In this document: positions 51,250-61,321 of the stretch, in pieces | How positions within the stretch are numbered: position 1 is the stretch's first letter | How the letters are laid out: every line of letters starts with the position of its first letter | Source: JAXMAR01 sp046350295 | GTDB taxonomy: Bacteria; Planctomycetota; Planctomycetia; Gemmatales; Gemmataceae | NCBI GenBank assembly: GCA_046350295.1 | Contig: JAXMAR010000040.1 | Span: forward strand, 10,683 to 74,682 | Direction: 5' to 3' | Length of the DNA stretch: 64,000 nt | Position numbers and translations under genes: made by a program | The notes under the pieces: generated by a model | The model's input: only the letters and a program-made list of their open reading frames with translations | Database searches by the model: none | Told to the model about the DNA's origin: nothing

Positions 51250-51786
51250 TCAGCGCCGACGCCTTTTACCCCTCCGCGGCGGCGCTCCACCCAGGGTGAA
51301 CGAGAGAATCAGGAGCACCGCGCCGACCACGGCAAGGCCGGCTCCGATGAAGGGCGTCGCCTGACCGAAAGCGCCCAGGGCGCGAAACTGCAGTCCCATG
51401 AGCGGCAAGATGAAGGACCCGATGCCGAGGACCAGGAAGGCTATTCCCAGTCCACGCATGGTCCCCGTCCCCGTGGCCGGCGCGGACTCTTCCCGAGCAG
51501 GCTCCTCGGTCGCCTCGCGAAGTTCGGCCACGATCGCTCGGGCCTCTTCCGGCGTGACGTTCTTCTCCTGGAGCAACAGGTCGCGAACCGCGGATGGCTT
51601 GTAACCCTCCTGCAGCTTCTGGGCCGCATACACGTTGAGCACAATCGATCGCGACTCTTCCTCGGGAACGCGTTTTCTCGAAATCAACATCTTGCGGACC
51701 TCGGCCACGGTGTGGCCCGCCTCGAGTTGCTCGGCCGCGTACAGAAAATGGTCGTCGTCGTCGCGGTCATCCCGATCGTGTTTCAT
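51250..51786 (-). CDS. Membrane protein with duplicated helical motif
   Basis: The 178-residue protein starts with an Asp/Arg-rich tract (MKHDRDDRDDDD). It then has two similar helical units, AAEQLEAGHTVAEVRKMLIS and AAQKLQEGYKPSAVRDLLLQ, each followed by a Val-x-x-Glu-Glu-(Ala/Ser) helix. They look like an internal duplication of a SHOCT-like short helical motif. After a Pro/Thr linker come two TM helices (about 108-128 and 140-163) and a basic tail (RRGKRRRR). Function unknown. It is convergent with the lipoprotein gene. Confidence 0.6.
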   Translation of the reverse strand: MKHDRDDRDDDDHFLYAAEQLEAGHTVAEVRKMLISRKRVPEEESRSIVLNVYAAQKLQEGYKPSAVRDLLLQEKNVTPEEARAIVAELREATEEPAREESAPATGTGTMRGLGIAFLVLGIGSFILPLMGLQFRALGAFGQATPFIGAGLAVVGAVLLILSFTLGGAPPRRGKRRRR

Positions 51787-52009
51787 GGCAAGGCCCGATC
51801 TTCGTCGCGTTACGGATGGCGCCCCTGTCGGAAAAGCAAGATTATCGCCCCTTGCCGGCGGCGAAGCAAGCGGTTACGTTCTGCAGTTCTGCAATTTCGC
51901 GCCTCTCAGAATCGAGTTGGACCGCCGCCTGCAACCCCGCGGCAATCGCGGCGTTCATAGAATCACCGCGGCAGGCTTGTCTCAGGAACCGCATCGGAAA
52001 AGGGGGCGA

Positions 52010-52399
52010 ATGTCCGCCGCAATGATCATACCCGTGGCCCAGGCTCTCTATCTGTGTGACGGTCATATTGGAGTTCCCAACGGCAAGACCGATCTGGTCG
52101 GCTTGTTCAACAGCATCCGTACTGTCAGCTATCCGCACGTGCAGAAGCAGATCGTGGTGTTTGCCAGGCTGCTTCAGGGATTGGGACAAATCCCCTTCTA
52201 CGTGGACATTCGGTTCGCGCCAACCCAGCAACTTGTTCACGTGAGCAGCGCGCACACGTTGGTCTTTCCAGATCGCGACACGGTGGTGGAGATGGCGCTG
52301 ACTTTGAAGGGAGTCAGGTTTCCCGAATCCGGTATCTATCTGGTAGAATTATTCTGCGACGCGCAGTGGGTCGCCGACGCAAGGATTCTCGTGCAGTGA
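52010..52399 (+). CDS. DUF6941-like protein
   Basis: The 129-residue cytoplasmic protein reads ALYLCDGHIGVPNGKTDLVG, LFNSIRTVSYPHVQKQIVVF, and ends ELFCDAQWVADARILVQ. This is the arrangement I know from DUF6941: a short beta-sandwich often annotated as hypothetical in planctomycetes. The ATG at 52010 is chosen because AGGGGG lies upstream; the longer frame from 51635 is unlikely coding. It is followed after 10 bp by a small ORF. Confidence 0.65.
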   Translation: MSAAMIIPVAQALYLCDGHIGVPNGKTDLVGLFNSIRTVSYPHVQKQIVVFARLLQGLGQIPFYVDIRFAPTQQLVHVSSAHTLVFPDRDTVVEMALTLKGVRFPESGIYLVELFCDAQWVADARILVQ

Positions 52400-52409
52400 C
52401 GAGGGCGCC

Positions 52410-52634
52410 ATGAATGTGGACATGAATGCGGAGCAACGGGAGCGTCCGAACCCGCGCCATCAACCGGAAACGGTCTCGACGGCGAGCCTGCAAGCGTTCG
52501 AGGACCCGGAGGGGGGACTGCCTGTTGATTCGCCCGAGGCGAAGGCACGCGAACAGCAGAGCCGCGGCCGGCCCGGCCGCATTCATCCGCCACAAGCGAG
52601 TTCGGATGACAAGCCAGTGTCACTTGGCGCTTGA
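52410..52634 (+). CDS. Small hydrophilic protein
   Basis: The 74-residue product (MNVDMNAEQRERPNPRH, then an acidic Pro/Ser-rich tail) has no predicted domain. The ATG lies 10 bp after the DUF6941 stop codon with GACGAGGGCG upstream, which suggests translation as a second cistron. It may be a real small protein or chance. Confidence 0.45.
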   Translation: MNVDMNAEQRERPNPRHQPETVSTASLQAFEDPEGGLPVDSPEAKAREQQSRGRPGRIHPPQASSDDKPVSLGA

Positions 52635-52670
52635 CGGCGCCGATCTTCACCGTCCGAAATAGACTGCTCC

Positions 52671-53141
52671 CTACATTCGTTGCCCCGGCAATCGGCTGGC
52701 CTGCTTCACCCAGTCGGCGAACTGAGCTTCGTCGAGCGGATCGTCCTCGTGGATGTCGAGGTAGCGCACTTCCTTTTGCTTGGACGCGCCGGGCGGGACC
52801 GGACGCAGCGCGGCCCCGCCGAAAAAGGCGACCTTGACGTACTTCGTGAAGCAATGGATGCCGAGAAACCAACCCTCCCCCTCGATGCCGTAGAGGGGCG
52901 AGTTCCACTTCACGGCCTTGAACACGTCGGGAACGGTGGCCACGATGAGCGCGTCGAGGCGCCGCCCGACGTCGCGCTTCCAGCCCGGCATCGCCTCGAT
53001 GTAGGCCTGCACGGGGGCGTCGCCGTAGCCCTTCGCGATCTGCGGATTGCCGCCCGACAGGAGCTTCGGCTTCGCGCTGCCTCGCTTGGCCGCTGCCTTT
53101 TTTGCGACTTTCGCCGAAGTCTTGGACATTCTTTTGGCCAT
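52671..53141 (-). CDS. DUF1801 domain protein (second of a tandem pair)
   Basis: The 156-residue product has a basic Lys/Ala-rich head (KTSAKVAKKAAAKRGSAKPK) and a DUF1801 domain. The domain reads YIEAMPGWKRDVGRRLDALI, VKWNSPLYGIEGEGWFLGI and TKYVKVAFFGGAAL, ending with DIHEDDPLDEAQFADWVKQA. DUF1801 proteins are small and cytoplasmic, related to YdhG/frataxin-like folds; function is unsettled. It lies 5 bp after a paralogous DUF1801 gene, so the two are one transcript. The ATG at 53141 is preceded by AGGAAGAAG. Confidence 0.8.
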   Translation of the reverse strand: MAKRMSKTSAKVAKKAAAKRGSAKPKLLSGGNPQIAKGYGDAPVQAYIEAMPGWKRDVGRRLDALIVATVPDVFKAVKWNSPLYGIEGEGWFLGIHCFTKYVKVAFFGGAALRPVPPGASKQKEVRYLDIHEDDPLDEAQFADWVKQASRLPGQRM

Positions 53142-53146
53142 GGCGA

Positions 53147-53587
53147 TCACTTCTTCCTGCTCGACAGGTTCAGCGCGACGGCGGCGCGGATGAGGTCCTT
53201 GAACGCGGCCTCGTCGATCTCGTCCCCCTCGTGAATGTCGATGGCGCGGCGGACGGCGCCCGCCTGACCCGCGTTGAAGAGAGCCGCCGGGTCCGCCAGC
53301 GCTGCTCCCTTGGCGAAAGTCAGCTTCACGTAGGTCTTGTACGTCTCCCCGGTGCAGACAATCCCATCGTGCGACCAGACCGGAACTCCCGCCGGATTGG
53401 AGGGCTTGCGCCACTTCACCTCCTCGATGATTCCCGGATCGGCTTCCTGGATGAGTTTGCGGACCCGGCCGAGCGCGTCCGCGCGCCAGTCCCCGAGCCC
53501 CGCGGACAAGGCGCGATCCGGTCCCGCAGCCTCCTTTGTCGCGGCTTTCTTCGGAGGCCCCTTGGCGCTGCGGGTGCTCTTGGCCAT
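53147..53587 (-). CDS. DUF1801 domain protein (first of a tandem pair)
   Basis: The 146-residue protein has a short Lys/Ala-rich start and a DUF1801 domain: DALGRVRKLIQEADPGIIEE, VKWRKPSNPAGVPVWSHDGI, ETYKTYVKLTFAKGAALAD, and the matching C-terminus RAIDIHEGDEIDEAAFKDLI. It is a paralogue of the next gene (same domain, distant sequence) and is followed by it after 5 bp. The ATG at 53587 follows AAGGACCGACC. A YciI-like gene remnant lies just upstream. Confidence 0.8.
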   Translation of the reverse strand: MAKSTRSAKGPPKKAATKEAAGPDRALSAGLGDWRADALGRVRKLIQEADPGIIEEVKWRKPSNPAGVPVWSHDGIVCTGETYKTYVKLTFAKGAALADPAALFNAGQAGAVRRAIDIHEGDEIDEAAFKDLIRAAVALNLSSRKK

Positions 53588-53597
53588 TGGTCGGTCC

Positions 53598-53780
53598 TTA
53601 TCGTTGGAGCGCGTAGCCGGCAAACGCGCGAATCTCGATCGTGTGCCTCAGGCGGACACGCCCGGGCCATCGCCACTGCCGCGTCATCGTTGTCACCTGG
53701 ACATCGTGACGCTGACGGTCCTTTCCTTGACTTCGACATAGGGACCGTCCGTCACCAGTCCAGATCTCGACGTCGAACCC
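53598..53780 (-). pseudogene. Remnant of a YciI/DGPF-domain gene
   Basis: In different minus-strand frames I read GLVTDGPYVEVKERTVSV (the DGPF signature of YCII-related proteins), then DNDDAAVAMARACP (their C-terminal helix), then HTIEIRAFAGYALQR and a stop. The parts are in the right order but in different frames, so at least two indels have broken the gene. No intact start is present. It sits directly upstream of the DUF1801 genes, with which YciI-type genes often share an operon. Confidence 0.6.
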
Positions 53781-53900
53781 AGGCGCGACGCATCGGCCGC
53801 GGACGGCGGCAAACCGCGCTCTTCCCGCCGTTGACCGCTTTTTCCGCTTCCCTTAAGCTGCCAGCGCAGAATACCCCCATTCCCTTTCGCGGGTGGCGCC

Positions 53901-54062
53901 ATGGATCTGGAAGCCGTTCGTTTTTTCTTGACTCCCGGGACCTTCCCTCAGGACCTCGACTACTACCTGGTGCGCGATGAGGAATTCATCGCCGACACCC
54001 TCACGTTCCTCCGCGCCTTCGCGCCGGGCGCCCCGCTTCTTCGGCTATGTCTCCCCTATGTG
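53901..54062 (+). pseudogene. Disrupted 5' end of the FkbM methyltransferase gene
   Basis: The start MDLEAVRFFLTPGTFPQDLD is well placed and coding until about APGAP. Then the sense passes to the next frame (RFFGYVSPM), which ends at a TGA (54060-54062). The sense continues again after it in that same frame (APPELDPTAVLVVSSEDWE). So a one-base insertion and a stop codon interrupt the gene within about 30 bp. A sequencing error or recent decay could both explain it. Confidence 0.5.
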
Positions 54063-54210
54063 AGCGCCGCCGGAGCTCGATCCGACCGCCGTCCTTGTCG
54101 TCTCGTCCGAGGACTGGGAGAAAGTCCTCCCCGAGCTGCTCCAGCACGGCATCGACGCCAAACGCATCGTCGTCCTCGTCAACACCTACAACGACGGCCA
54201 GGGCTGGCTC

Positions 54211-55848
54211 ATGCTCGGCCGGGCCTGCCCCGACCACATGCGCGAGCTGGCCGATCCGACCGTTCCCCTGGCGCACAAGGTTGTCTGGCTCCGCGAGTAC
54301 CTGCGCGTCATGGCGATGGCTTCCTTCGACGGCGACCGGCCGCTCTGGCACGCCGACTGTTACTTCCATCCCTACCAGGACAAGGTGCGGCAAAGCCTCC
54401 CCGCCATCGACGACGTCATGCGCCGCCTCGCCGACCGCGAGAGCCGCGACACGCTCCAGTTGCTTCTCTACGGCAGCCCCGAGGACTATCTCGAGCACTT
54501 CCTCAAACACGCCTTCCATCATCAGCAGTACACCGACCTCATCCTCCTCAAGCCGGGCGACAACATCGTCAACGCCGGCATCGGCAGCGGTTGGGACATC
54601 CCGTTCTTCCGCGCCTTCACCAGGACGCGCGGCCGCCACGTCGTCGTCGAGCCCGGCCCGATGCCCGACAAGTATCGCCAGGCCCCTTTCGAGCCCGTCG
54701 AATACGGCCTCTGGGACAAGGAAGAGACCCTCAGCTTCAACATCATCGGCGCCGGCATGCTCGAGGCGGGAAAAGCCTCCGGCGGCGGCCAGGTGCAGAC
54801 CGTCAAGTGCCTGCCCCTCGATCGCATCGCCCGCGACCTCGGCCTGGAGCGCATCGACCTGATCAAGCTCGACATCGAAGGCGCCGAGCCGCGCGCCCTG
54901 GAAGGCATGAAGCAGACGCTCCAGCGCTGCCGGCCGCAGATCGCCATCGCTATCTACCACGAGCCGAACCACATGTGGGAGCTGCCGGCGACGCTGATGA
55001 GCTGGCTGCCCAACTATCGCTTCTACATCCGCCATTACGGCATGTGCCGCTTCGAGTGCCTGCTCTACGCGATCCCCGAGGAGAAGTTCCCGGCGGCCTC
55101 GAAGCCGGCCCACCATGACGCCCTCGAAAAGCGACTGGGGCTCGATCCCTGCCTCGAAGAGACGACCTGGAACTGCATCGTCTCCGGGCAACCCTTGGCC
55201 CAATCCCTGCCCGCCGCCTCGGCGAGCGACGTCGCCTGGCACGAGCACATCACGCGGCAGCTTCAGAAGGGCTTCGCCTCCTGCGACTTGCCCGAAGAAG
55301 CGCTCCCGCTCGATCTTCTCCCCGGCGCCCCCGAATTCCTCGGTTCCGGCTGGTCCCCGTCCGGCCATAACCGCAGCGGGCAAAGCTGGCGCTGGATCGG
55401 CAAGCTCGGCGCGGCGTCGGTCTTTCTGCGGCTGCGGCGCGACCGGGATGTGAGCTGCCGCGTCTACCTTCAGGACGCCGCCAACCAGCAGGTGCTCGAC
55501 GCCCTGCGCTTGGAAGCGAACGGCGTCTCCTGCGTGCGTAGCGCGACGGGCAAGGACGACGCGGGCCTCTTCCACGAGTACGCGCTGCCCAAGCGAGCTT
55601 TCAAATCAAGCCAGGGACGTTGCCACCTCGTGATCAAGACCTTGCCCGGCGAACGGCATGTCTGCGTCCAGAAACTCGTCCTTGCCGATGCCACCACGCC
55701 GGCGCCGGAAGGGGAGGGCTCCCCGCAAGCGCTGTCGGCCTCCGTCGCTCAGGCGGCCCATCCTCAACGCGCGCCCCTGTTGCGCCGCATCTACCGCCGC
55801 GTCTTCGGCCGGCGTGGCGCTTCGCAGACTCCGAACGCCCCGAAATGA
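54211..55848 (+). CDS. FkbM family methyltransferase (start disrupted)
   Basis: The 545-residue part contains a FkbM-type SAM-dependent methyltransferase domain at about residues 110-280. It has DNIVNAGIGSGWDIPFFRAF (SAM-binding loop), HVVVEPGPMPD, and IDLIKLDIEGAEPRALEGM, the Asp-Ile-Glu-Gly-Ala-Glu hallmark. A C-terminal beta-rich region of unknown function follows. FkbM enzymes methylate hydroxyl groups of sugars or polyketides. Coding is already convincing upstream of ATG 54211, from 54063, but no in-frame start codon is present there; the natural N-terminus was probably at 53901. It is followed by an intrinsic terminator. Confidence 0.7.
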   Translation: MLGRACPDHMRELADPTVPLAHKVVWLREYLRVMAMASFDGDRPLWHADCYFHPYQDKVRQSLPAIDDVMRRLADRESRDTLQLLLYGSPEDYLEHFLKHAFHHQQYTDLILLKPGDNIVNAGIGSGWDIPFFRAFTRTRGRHVVVEPGPMPDKYRQAPFEPVEYGLWDKEETLSFNIIGAGMLEAGKASGGGQVQTVKCLPLDRIARDLGLERIDLIKLDIEGAEPRALEGMKQTLQRCRPQIAIAIYHEPNHMWELPATLMSWLPNYRFYIRHYGMCRFECLLYAIPEEKFPAASKPAHHDALEKRLGLDPCLEETTWNCIVSGQPLAQSLPAASASDVAWHEHITRQLQKGFASCDLPEEALPLDLLPGAPEFLGSGWSPSGHNRSGQSWRWIGKLGAASVFLRLRRDRDVSCRVYLQDAANQQVLDALRLEANGVSCVRSATGKDDAGLFHEYALPKRAFKSSQGRCHLVIKTLPGERHVCVQKLVLADATTPAPEGEGSPQALSASVAQAAHPQRAPLLRRIYRRVFGRRGASQTPNAPK

Positions 55849-55875
55849 CCGCGGGGCATTACCGAAAAGGCTCGC

Positions 55876-55905
55876 AGCGTGGACCCGCCGTCCACGCTTT
55901 TTTTT
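55876..55905 (+). terminator. Intrinsic terminator after the FkbM gene
   Basis: AGCGTGGAC-CCGCC-GTCCACGCT, a perfect 9-bp stem with a 5-nt loop, is followed by TTTTTTTT. It is the clearest plus-strand Rho-independent terminator in the window. Confidence 0.9.
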
Positions 55906-55923
55906 CGGCCCGCGTCGGCACGC

Positions 55924-55929
55924 TACAAT
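55924..55929 (+). promoter_or_regulatory. -10 box (TACAAT) of the histone deacetylase-family gene
   Basis: TACAAT lies 18 nt before the ATG at 55948, with AGGGGC in between. It directly follows the terminator, so transcription of this gene restarts here. Confidence 0.5.
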
Positions 55930-55947
55930 CAACGACAGGGGCGCTGC

Positions 55948-56883
<936 letters not shown>

Positions 56884-56890
56884 CGTCGGT

Positions 56891-57238
56891 CTACAGGGGC
56901 AGCTGGTCTACGACATTCAGCCACTCTGGCGATTCGGTCGCCTTGGCAATAATCTCCAGGTCGGTCACCATCCGTCCAATAGTCAATCGCATGGGATGGG
57001 CCCAGATCAAGCCGGCAAACACCTTGCTTTGGCGTTGCCACTCTTCCGCCAGCGCCTTGAATCGAATGTCGTAGGTGAACAGGACGCGGTTGAGGGTCGT
57101 CGATCGCTCCAGCAGTTGGTCATCGGGTAAGTGAGTCGCGTCATCGTCTTGAGCGGTCAGAACATCGACGCTGCGCCGCCGCAGTTGCTCCGTCACCGCG
57201 CTGTGAACATGAACGTCCATGTAAAACAGGACAGACAT
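56891..57238 (-). CDS. DUF5615 PIN-like toxin candidate
   Basis: The 115-residue protein reads VLFYMDVHVHSAVTEQLRRR, VDVLTAQDDDATHLPDDQLL and RVLFTYDIRFKALAEEWQRQ, the layout of PIN-like DUF5615 proteins. Acidic residues Asp8, Asp29-31 and Asp57 could form the metal site. These proteins are usually the toxin (RNase-type) partner of a DUF433 antitoxin. The start lies 8 bp after the stop codon of exactly such a DUF433 gene, so both form a candidate toxin-antitoxin operon. RNase activity is inferred from the fold only. Confidence 0.7.
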   Translation of the reverse strand: MSVLFYMDVHVHSAVTEQLRRRSVDVLTAQDDDATHLPDDQLLERSTTLNRVLFTYDIRFKALAEEWQRQSKVFAGLIWAHPMRLTIGRMVTDLEIIAKATESPEWLNVVDQLPL

Positions 57239-57246
57239 GGATCACG

Positions 57247-57561
57247 CTACCTGACCAAGCCTTGGGCTTTCAGTTTCAGCCACACCGGCGAGCGTTTCGG
57301 ACTCTGCAAGGCGCGGTCGACCTCTTCCAGTTCCGCGGCGATCTCCGCGTCGATCTCATCCTGATGGTCGTAGTAGTAGGCCATCGCGGAATGTACTTCG
57401 GCAAGCGTGAGATGAGGATGCTGGCGGTGGATCTCATCCGGCGACCAGCCATAGGCCAGATAGTCCATCACGATCATCGCCACGCGGACGCGCGGATGCT
57501 TTTCCAAAGCCGCGGGCTGGACGTCCTGTTTCACGATGTGAGGGTAGCTGGTTGCAACCAT
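57247..57561 (-). CDS. DUF433 antitoxin-like protein
   Basis: The 104-residue product contains the DUF433 helix-turn-helix-like domain: RVRVAMIVMDYLAYGWSPDE, IHRQHPHLTLAEVHSAMAYY and YDHQDEIDAEIAAELEEVDR. DUF433 proteins bind DNA and usually act as antitoxin to PIN-like DUF5615 proteins. The gene precedes such a gene by 8 bp. The ATG at 57561 follows GGAAGGACC. Confidence 0.75.
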   Translation of the reverse strand: MVATSYPHIVKQDVQPAALEKHPRVRVAMIVMDYLAYGWSPDEIHRQHPHLTLAEVHSAMAYYYDHQDEIDAEIAAELEEVDRALQSPKRSPVWLKLKAQGLVR

Positions 57562-57634
57562 GGTCCTTCCTTCTGGGGGCGAACAAGCCTCCAACCATCC
57601 TGGAGAAACGAGAATGCGCAAGTGGCGATGGGGT

Positions 57635-57920
57635 CGCTCGGTTCGCAGACTGCGTGCGCCATCTCCGGGTGGACATGGCGCAGGCCCACTCCGTCTCTCA
57701 CGACATCAAATCGATCGAACGCGTGAACCTCCAGCGCGTCATCGATCGCTGGTCCGCGGAATCCAGGCCGGCCGCTCAGGTCCTCGGGTACGCTTCCACC
57801 TCGTACTTCGGCGAGGATGGCCTGATCCGCTCTCTCGCCACGGATGAGCTGATACAGGCGCCGGTCGAACGCGTCCGGTGCTGTCCTAGACGGCTCGGCG
57901 CCATCGACTATCCCGCCATT
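57635..57920 (+). pseudogene. Fragment of a plus-strand gene without start
   Basis: One plus-strand frame has strong GC preference in the third position and a protein-like sequence (RFADCVRHLRVDMAQAHSVS, HDIKSIERVNLQRVIDRW, YFGEDGLIRSLATDELIQAP). No start codon in frame precedes it (an ATG at 57628 is out of frame), and coding quality ends where the next minus-strand gene begins. It looks like the beginning of a gene that was shifted out of frame and cut off. The family is not recognised. Confidence 0.4.
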
Positions 57921-58474
57921 CACGGCCGTTGCGCACCAGCGCCAGCCAGCAAGGGGTCGTGCTGCTGCGCGCGGTTCGTGAGGCCTCGTATCACGATCGC
58001 AAATTCGTCCGGCCCGTCAACGGTGTGCATGTGAAAGTCGACGAAACGGACGCGAACTTCGTAACGCGCGTCGGTCGTGTCGGTAAAGAGGATCGATTCT
58101 TGAAAGACGCGCCCGCCGTTTTCTCCAACCTTCTCCACCTCGTCATAGAGCCAGTAGAACTCGCATGTCGGCATGATGACGAAGGGATTTGGGTCCCCCT
58201 CTTGTTCGAAGGCGATCCCGAGCTGCGTGCCGTCGTTCAATACGAGATGCATGACAAAGAACTGATCGAGCGTCTGCTGACTCAGAATACAAGCATCGTG
58301 CAGGGCGTAGCTCTCCTGAAAACGCAAGAATGGCTCAGGGAACTCGTCCTTGATGGTCTGTAGATAAGCGTGGTAGTCACGACATGCGGTTTCCCATTCG
58401 TCTTGAGCGCGGTCCGCGACTTCGTCACTTTCCGAGGCGAGTCGACGCATCAATTCAGGAGTGAAGTACTTCAT
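57920..58474 (-). CDS. Conserved protein, DUF4085-like
   Basis: The 184-residue protein begins MKYFTPELMRRLASESDEVA and continues with a helical region (WETACRDYHAYLQTIKDEFP, LHDACILSQQTLDQFFVMHL) and a beta-rich end (FYWLYDEVEKVGENGGRVFQ). This reminds me of DUF4085. No signal peptide or catalytic motif is visible. It starts within the stop codon of the upstream 113-residue ORF (ATGA overlap), so both are translated together. Confidence 0.55.
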   Translation of the reverse strand: MKYFTPELMRRLASESDEVADRAQDEWETACRDYHAYLQTIKDEFPEPFLRFQESYALHDACILSQQTLDQFFVMHLVLNDGTQLGIAFEQEGDPNPFVIMPTCEFYWLYDEVEKVGENGGRVFQESILFTDTTDARYEVRVRFVDFHMHTVDGPDEFAIVIRGLTNRAQQHDPLLAGAGAQRP

Positions 58475-58812
58475 CGCTTTCGCCTCGCTCTGCGTTTTTC
58501 CGTCTCGTAGAAGGAGTGCCCGGCCGGATTGCGTGTTCGTTGATGGAAGTGAGGAAGCGCGTGCGGCCCCGCCCTCGATTCCGGGTACTGAGGATCGGTG
58601 GCTTTTCCGACGGCATCCTCAATGCGTCTTGCCACCCTCTGATTCTGCTTGCGCGAGTCTCCGCACGCGACAATGTCCATCGCTTGCCGTCGCGCCTCGA
58701 TCGCCTCCGCTTCCGTCAGTTCCCTACCGCACTCGACTAGGCCCGATGGCCCGGATGCGAGGGACGCCTCGAAAATCCGGACAGGACTTTCTGATGACGC
58801 AGGAATACTCAT
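58471..58812 (-). CDS. Small conserved protein upstream of the DUF4085-like gene
   Basis: The 113-residue product has a variable first third and then a charged domain: CGRELTEAEAIEARRQAMDI, VARRIEDAVGKATDPQYPES and GPHALPHFHQRTRNPAGHSF, ending YETEKRRARRKR. Its stop codon overlaps the ATG of the following gene (ATGA), which points to translational coupling and possibly complex formation. The start codon at 58812 has no clear ribosome binding site. The conserved part begins at about residue 28. Not recognised. Confidence 0.55.
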   Translation of the reverse strand: MSIPASSESPVRIFEASLASGPSGLVECGRELTEAEAIEARRQAMDIVACGDSRKQNQRVARRIEDAVGKATDPQYPESRAGPHALPHFHQRTRNPAGHSFYETEKRRARRKR

Positions 58813-58860
58813 GCATCATACCGTGTGCGTTCGCCGTTGTTCAATCTCAACCGACGCCCG

Positions 58861-60678
<1,818 letters not shown>

Positions 60679-60803
60679 GAGCGCTTTCGTTCCGTGGGAA
60701 GCGTTCTGCCAGGCGTGGCGGGAGAGTCCAGCCGATCTAGGAAGTATAACGCCGAGGGGCGGGGGAGAGTAGGCCGGGACGAGCGCCACAAGGGCCCGGT
60801 CGC

Positions 60804-61247
60804 TCAAAACAACTCCATGTAAATGCCTGTCGCCACGCCCATGACGATCGCCAGAAGCGTGCAGAGAACCAGGCCGAGCCAGACGGTCAGCGCGTAGCTC
60901 CGCTCGGCGTCGGTTCCCGGTTGGCGTGCCGCGATCCGGCCGCCTTGGAACAGAAAGACCAGAATCGCCACCACCGCCGGGATGACCACAACGCCGGCTA
61001 CGACTATCAAAATAACCGTTCTCGATACGGTCGGCGCGAGCCGCGAAACGACAATGCTGCCGCCCGCCACAACCCCGGCCGCGACGAGAATGATCGCGTA
61101 GACGACGACCGCGGCGCCGAAATCGCGCAGCCGAAGCGCCGCCTGACAATGCTTGCAGCGGAAGTAAAACGGCGCCAGCGGCGACGCGGCGAGATGATGC
61201 CAATGCACGGACTCGCCACAAGCCGGGCAGGAATCTTGAAAGGCCAC
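60804..61247 (-). CDS. Membrane protein with N-terminal zinc ribbon
   Basis: The 147-residue protein starts MAFQDSCPACGESVHWHHL and has a second CxxC (RCKHCQAALRL), forming a zinc ribbon, followed by three hydrophobic helices (about 45-67, 77-99, 123-143). The start is a GTG at 61247 with AAAGGAGACAGG directly upstream, a strong ribosome binding site that fixes it. It resembles in design the two zinc-ribbon membrane proteins near 5-7 kb, but not in sequence. Function unknown. LepA follows on the same strand. Confidence 0.65.
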   Translation of the reverse strand: MAFQDSCPACGESVHWHHLAASPLAPFYFRCKHCQAALRLRDFGAAVVVYAIILVAAGVVAGGSIVVSRLAPTVSRTVILIVVAGVVVIPAVVAILVFLFQGGRIAARQPGTDAERSYALTVWLGLVLCTLLAIVMGVATGIYMELF

Positions 61248-61321
61248 CCTGTCTCCTTTCTGTGTTCCGTTAACATAAGCATTTGCCCCAACTCGGCCTC
61301 CGTGGACACCGATAGGCGACC

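Noticed and set aside
54060..54062. TGA near the start of the FkbM gene as a third selenocysteine codon
   Set aside because: The best downstream hairpin (CGGA-GCTCGA-TCCG) has only 4 bp and its loop is 12 nt from the TGA, outside the SECIS range. A frameshift also lies just upstream, so gene damage or error is simpler.
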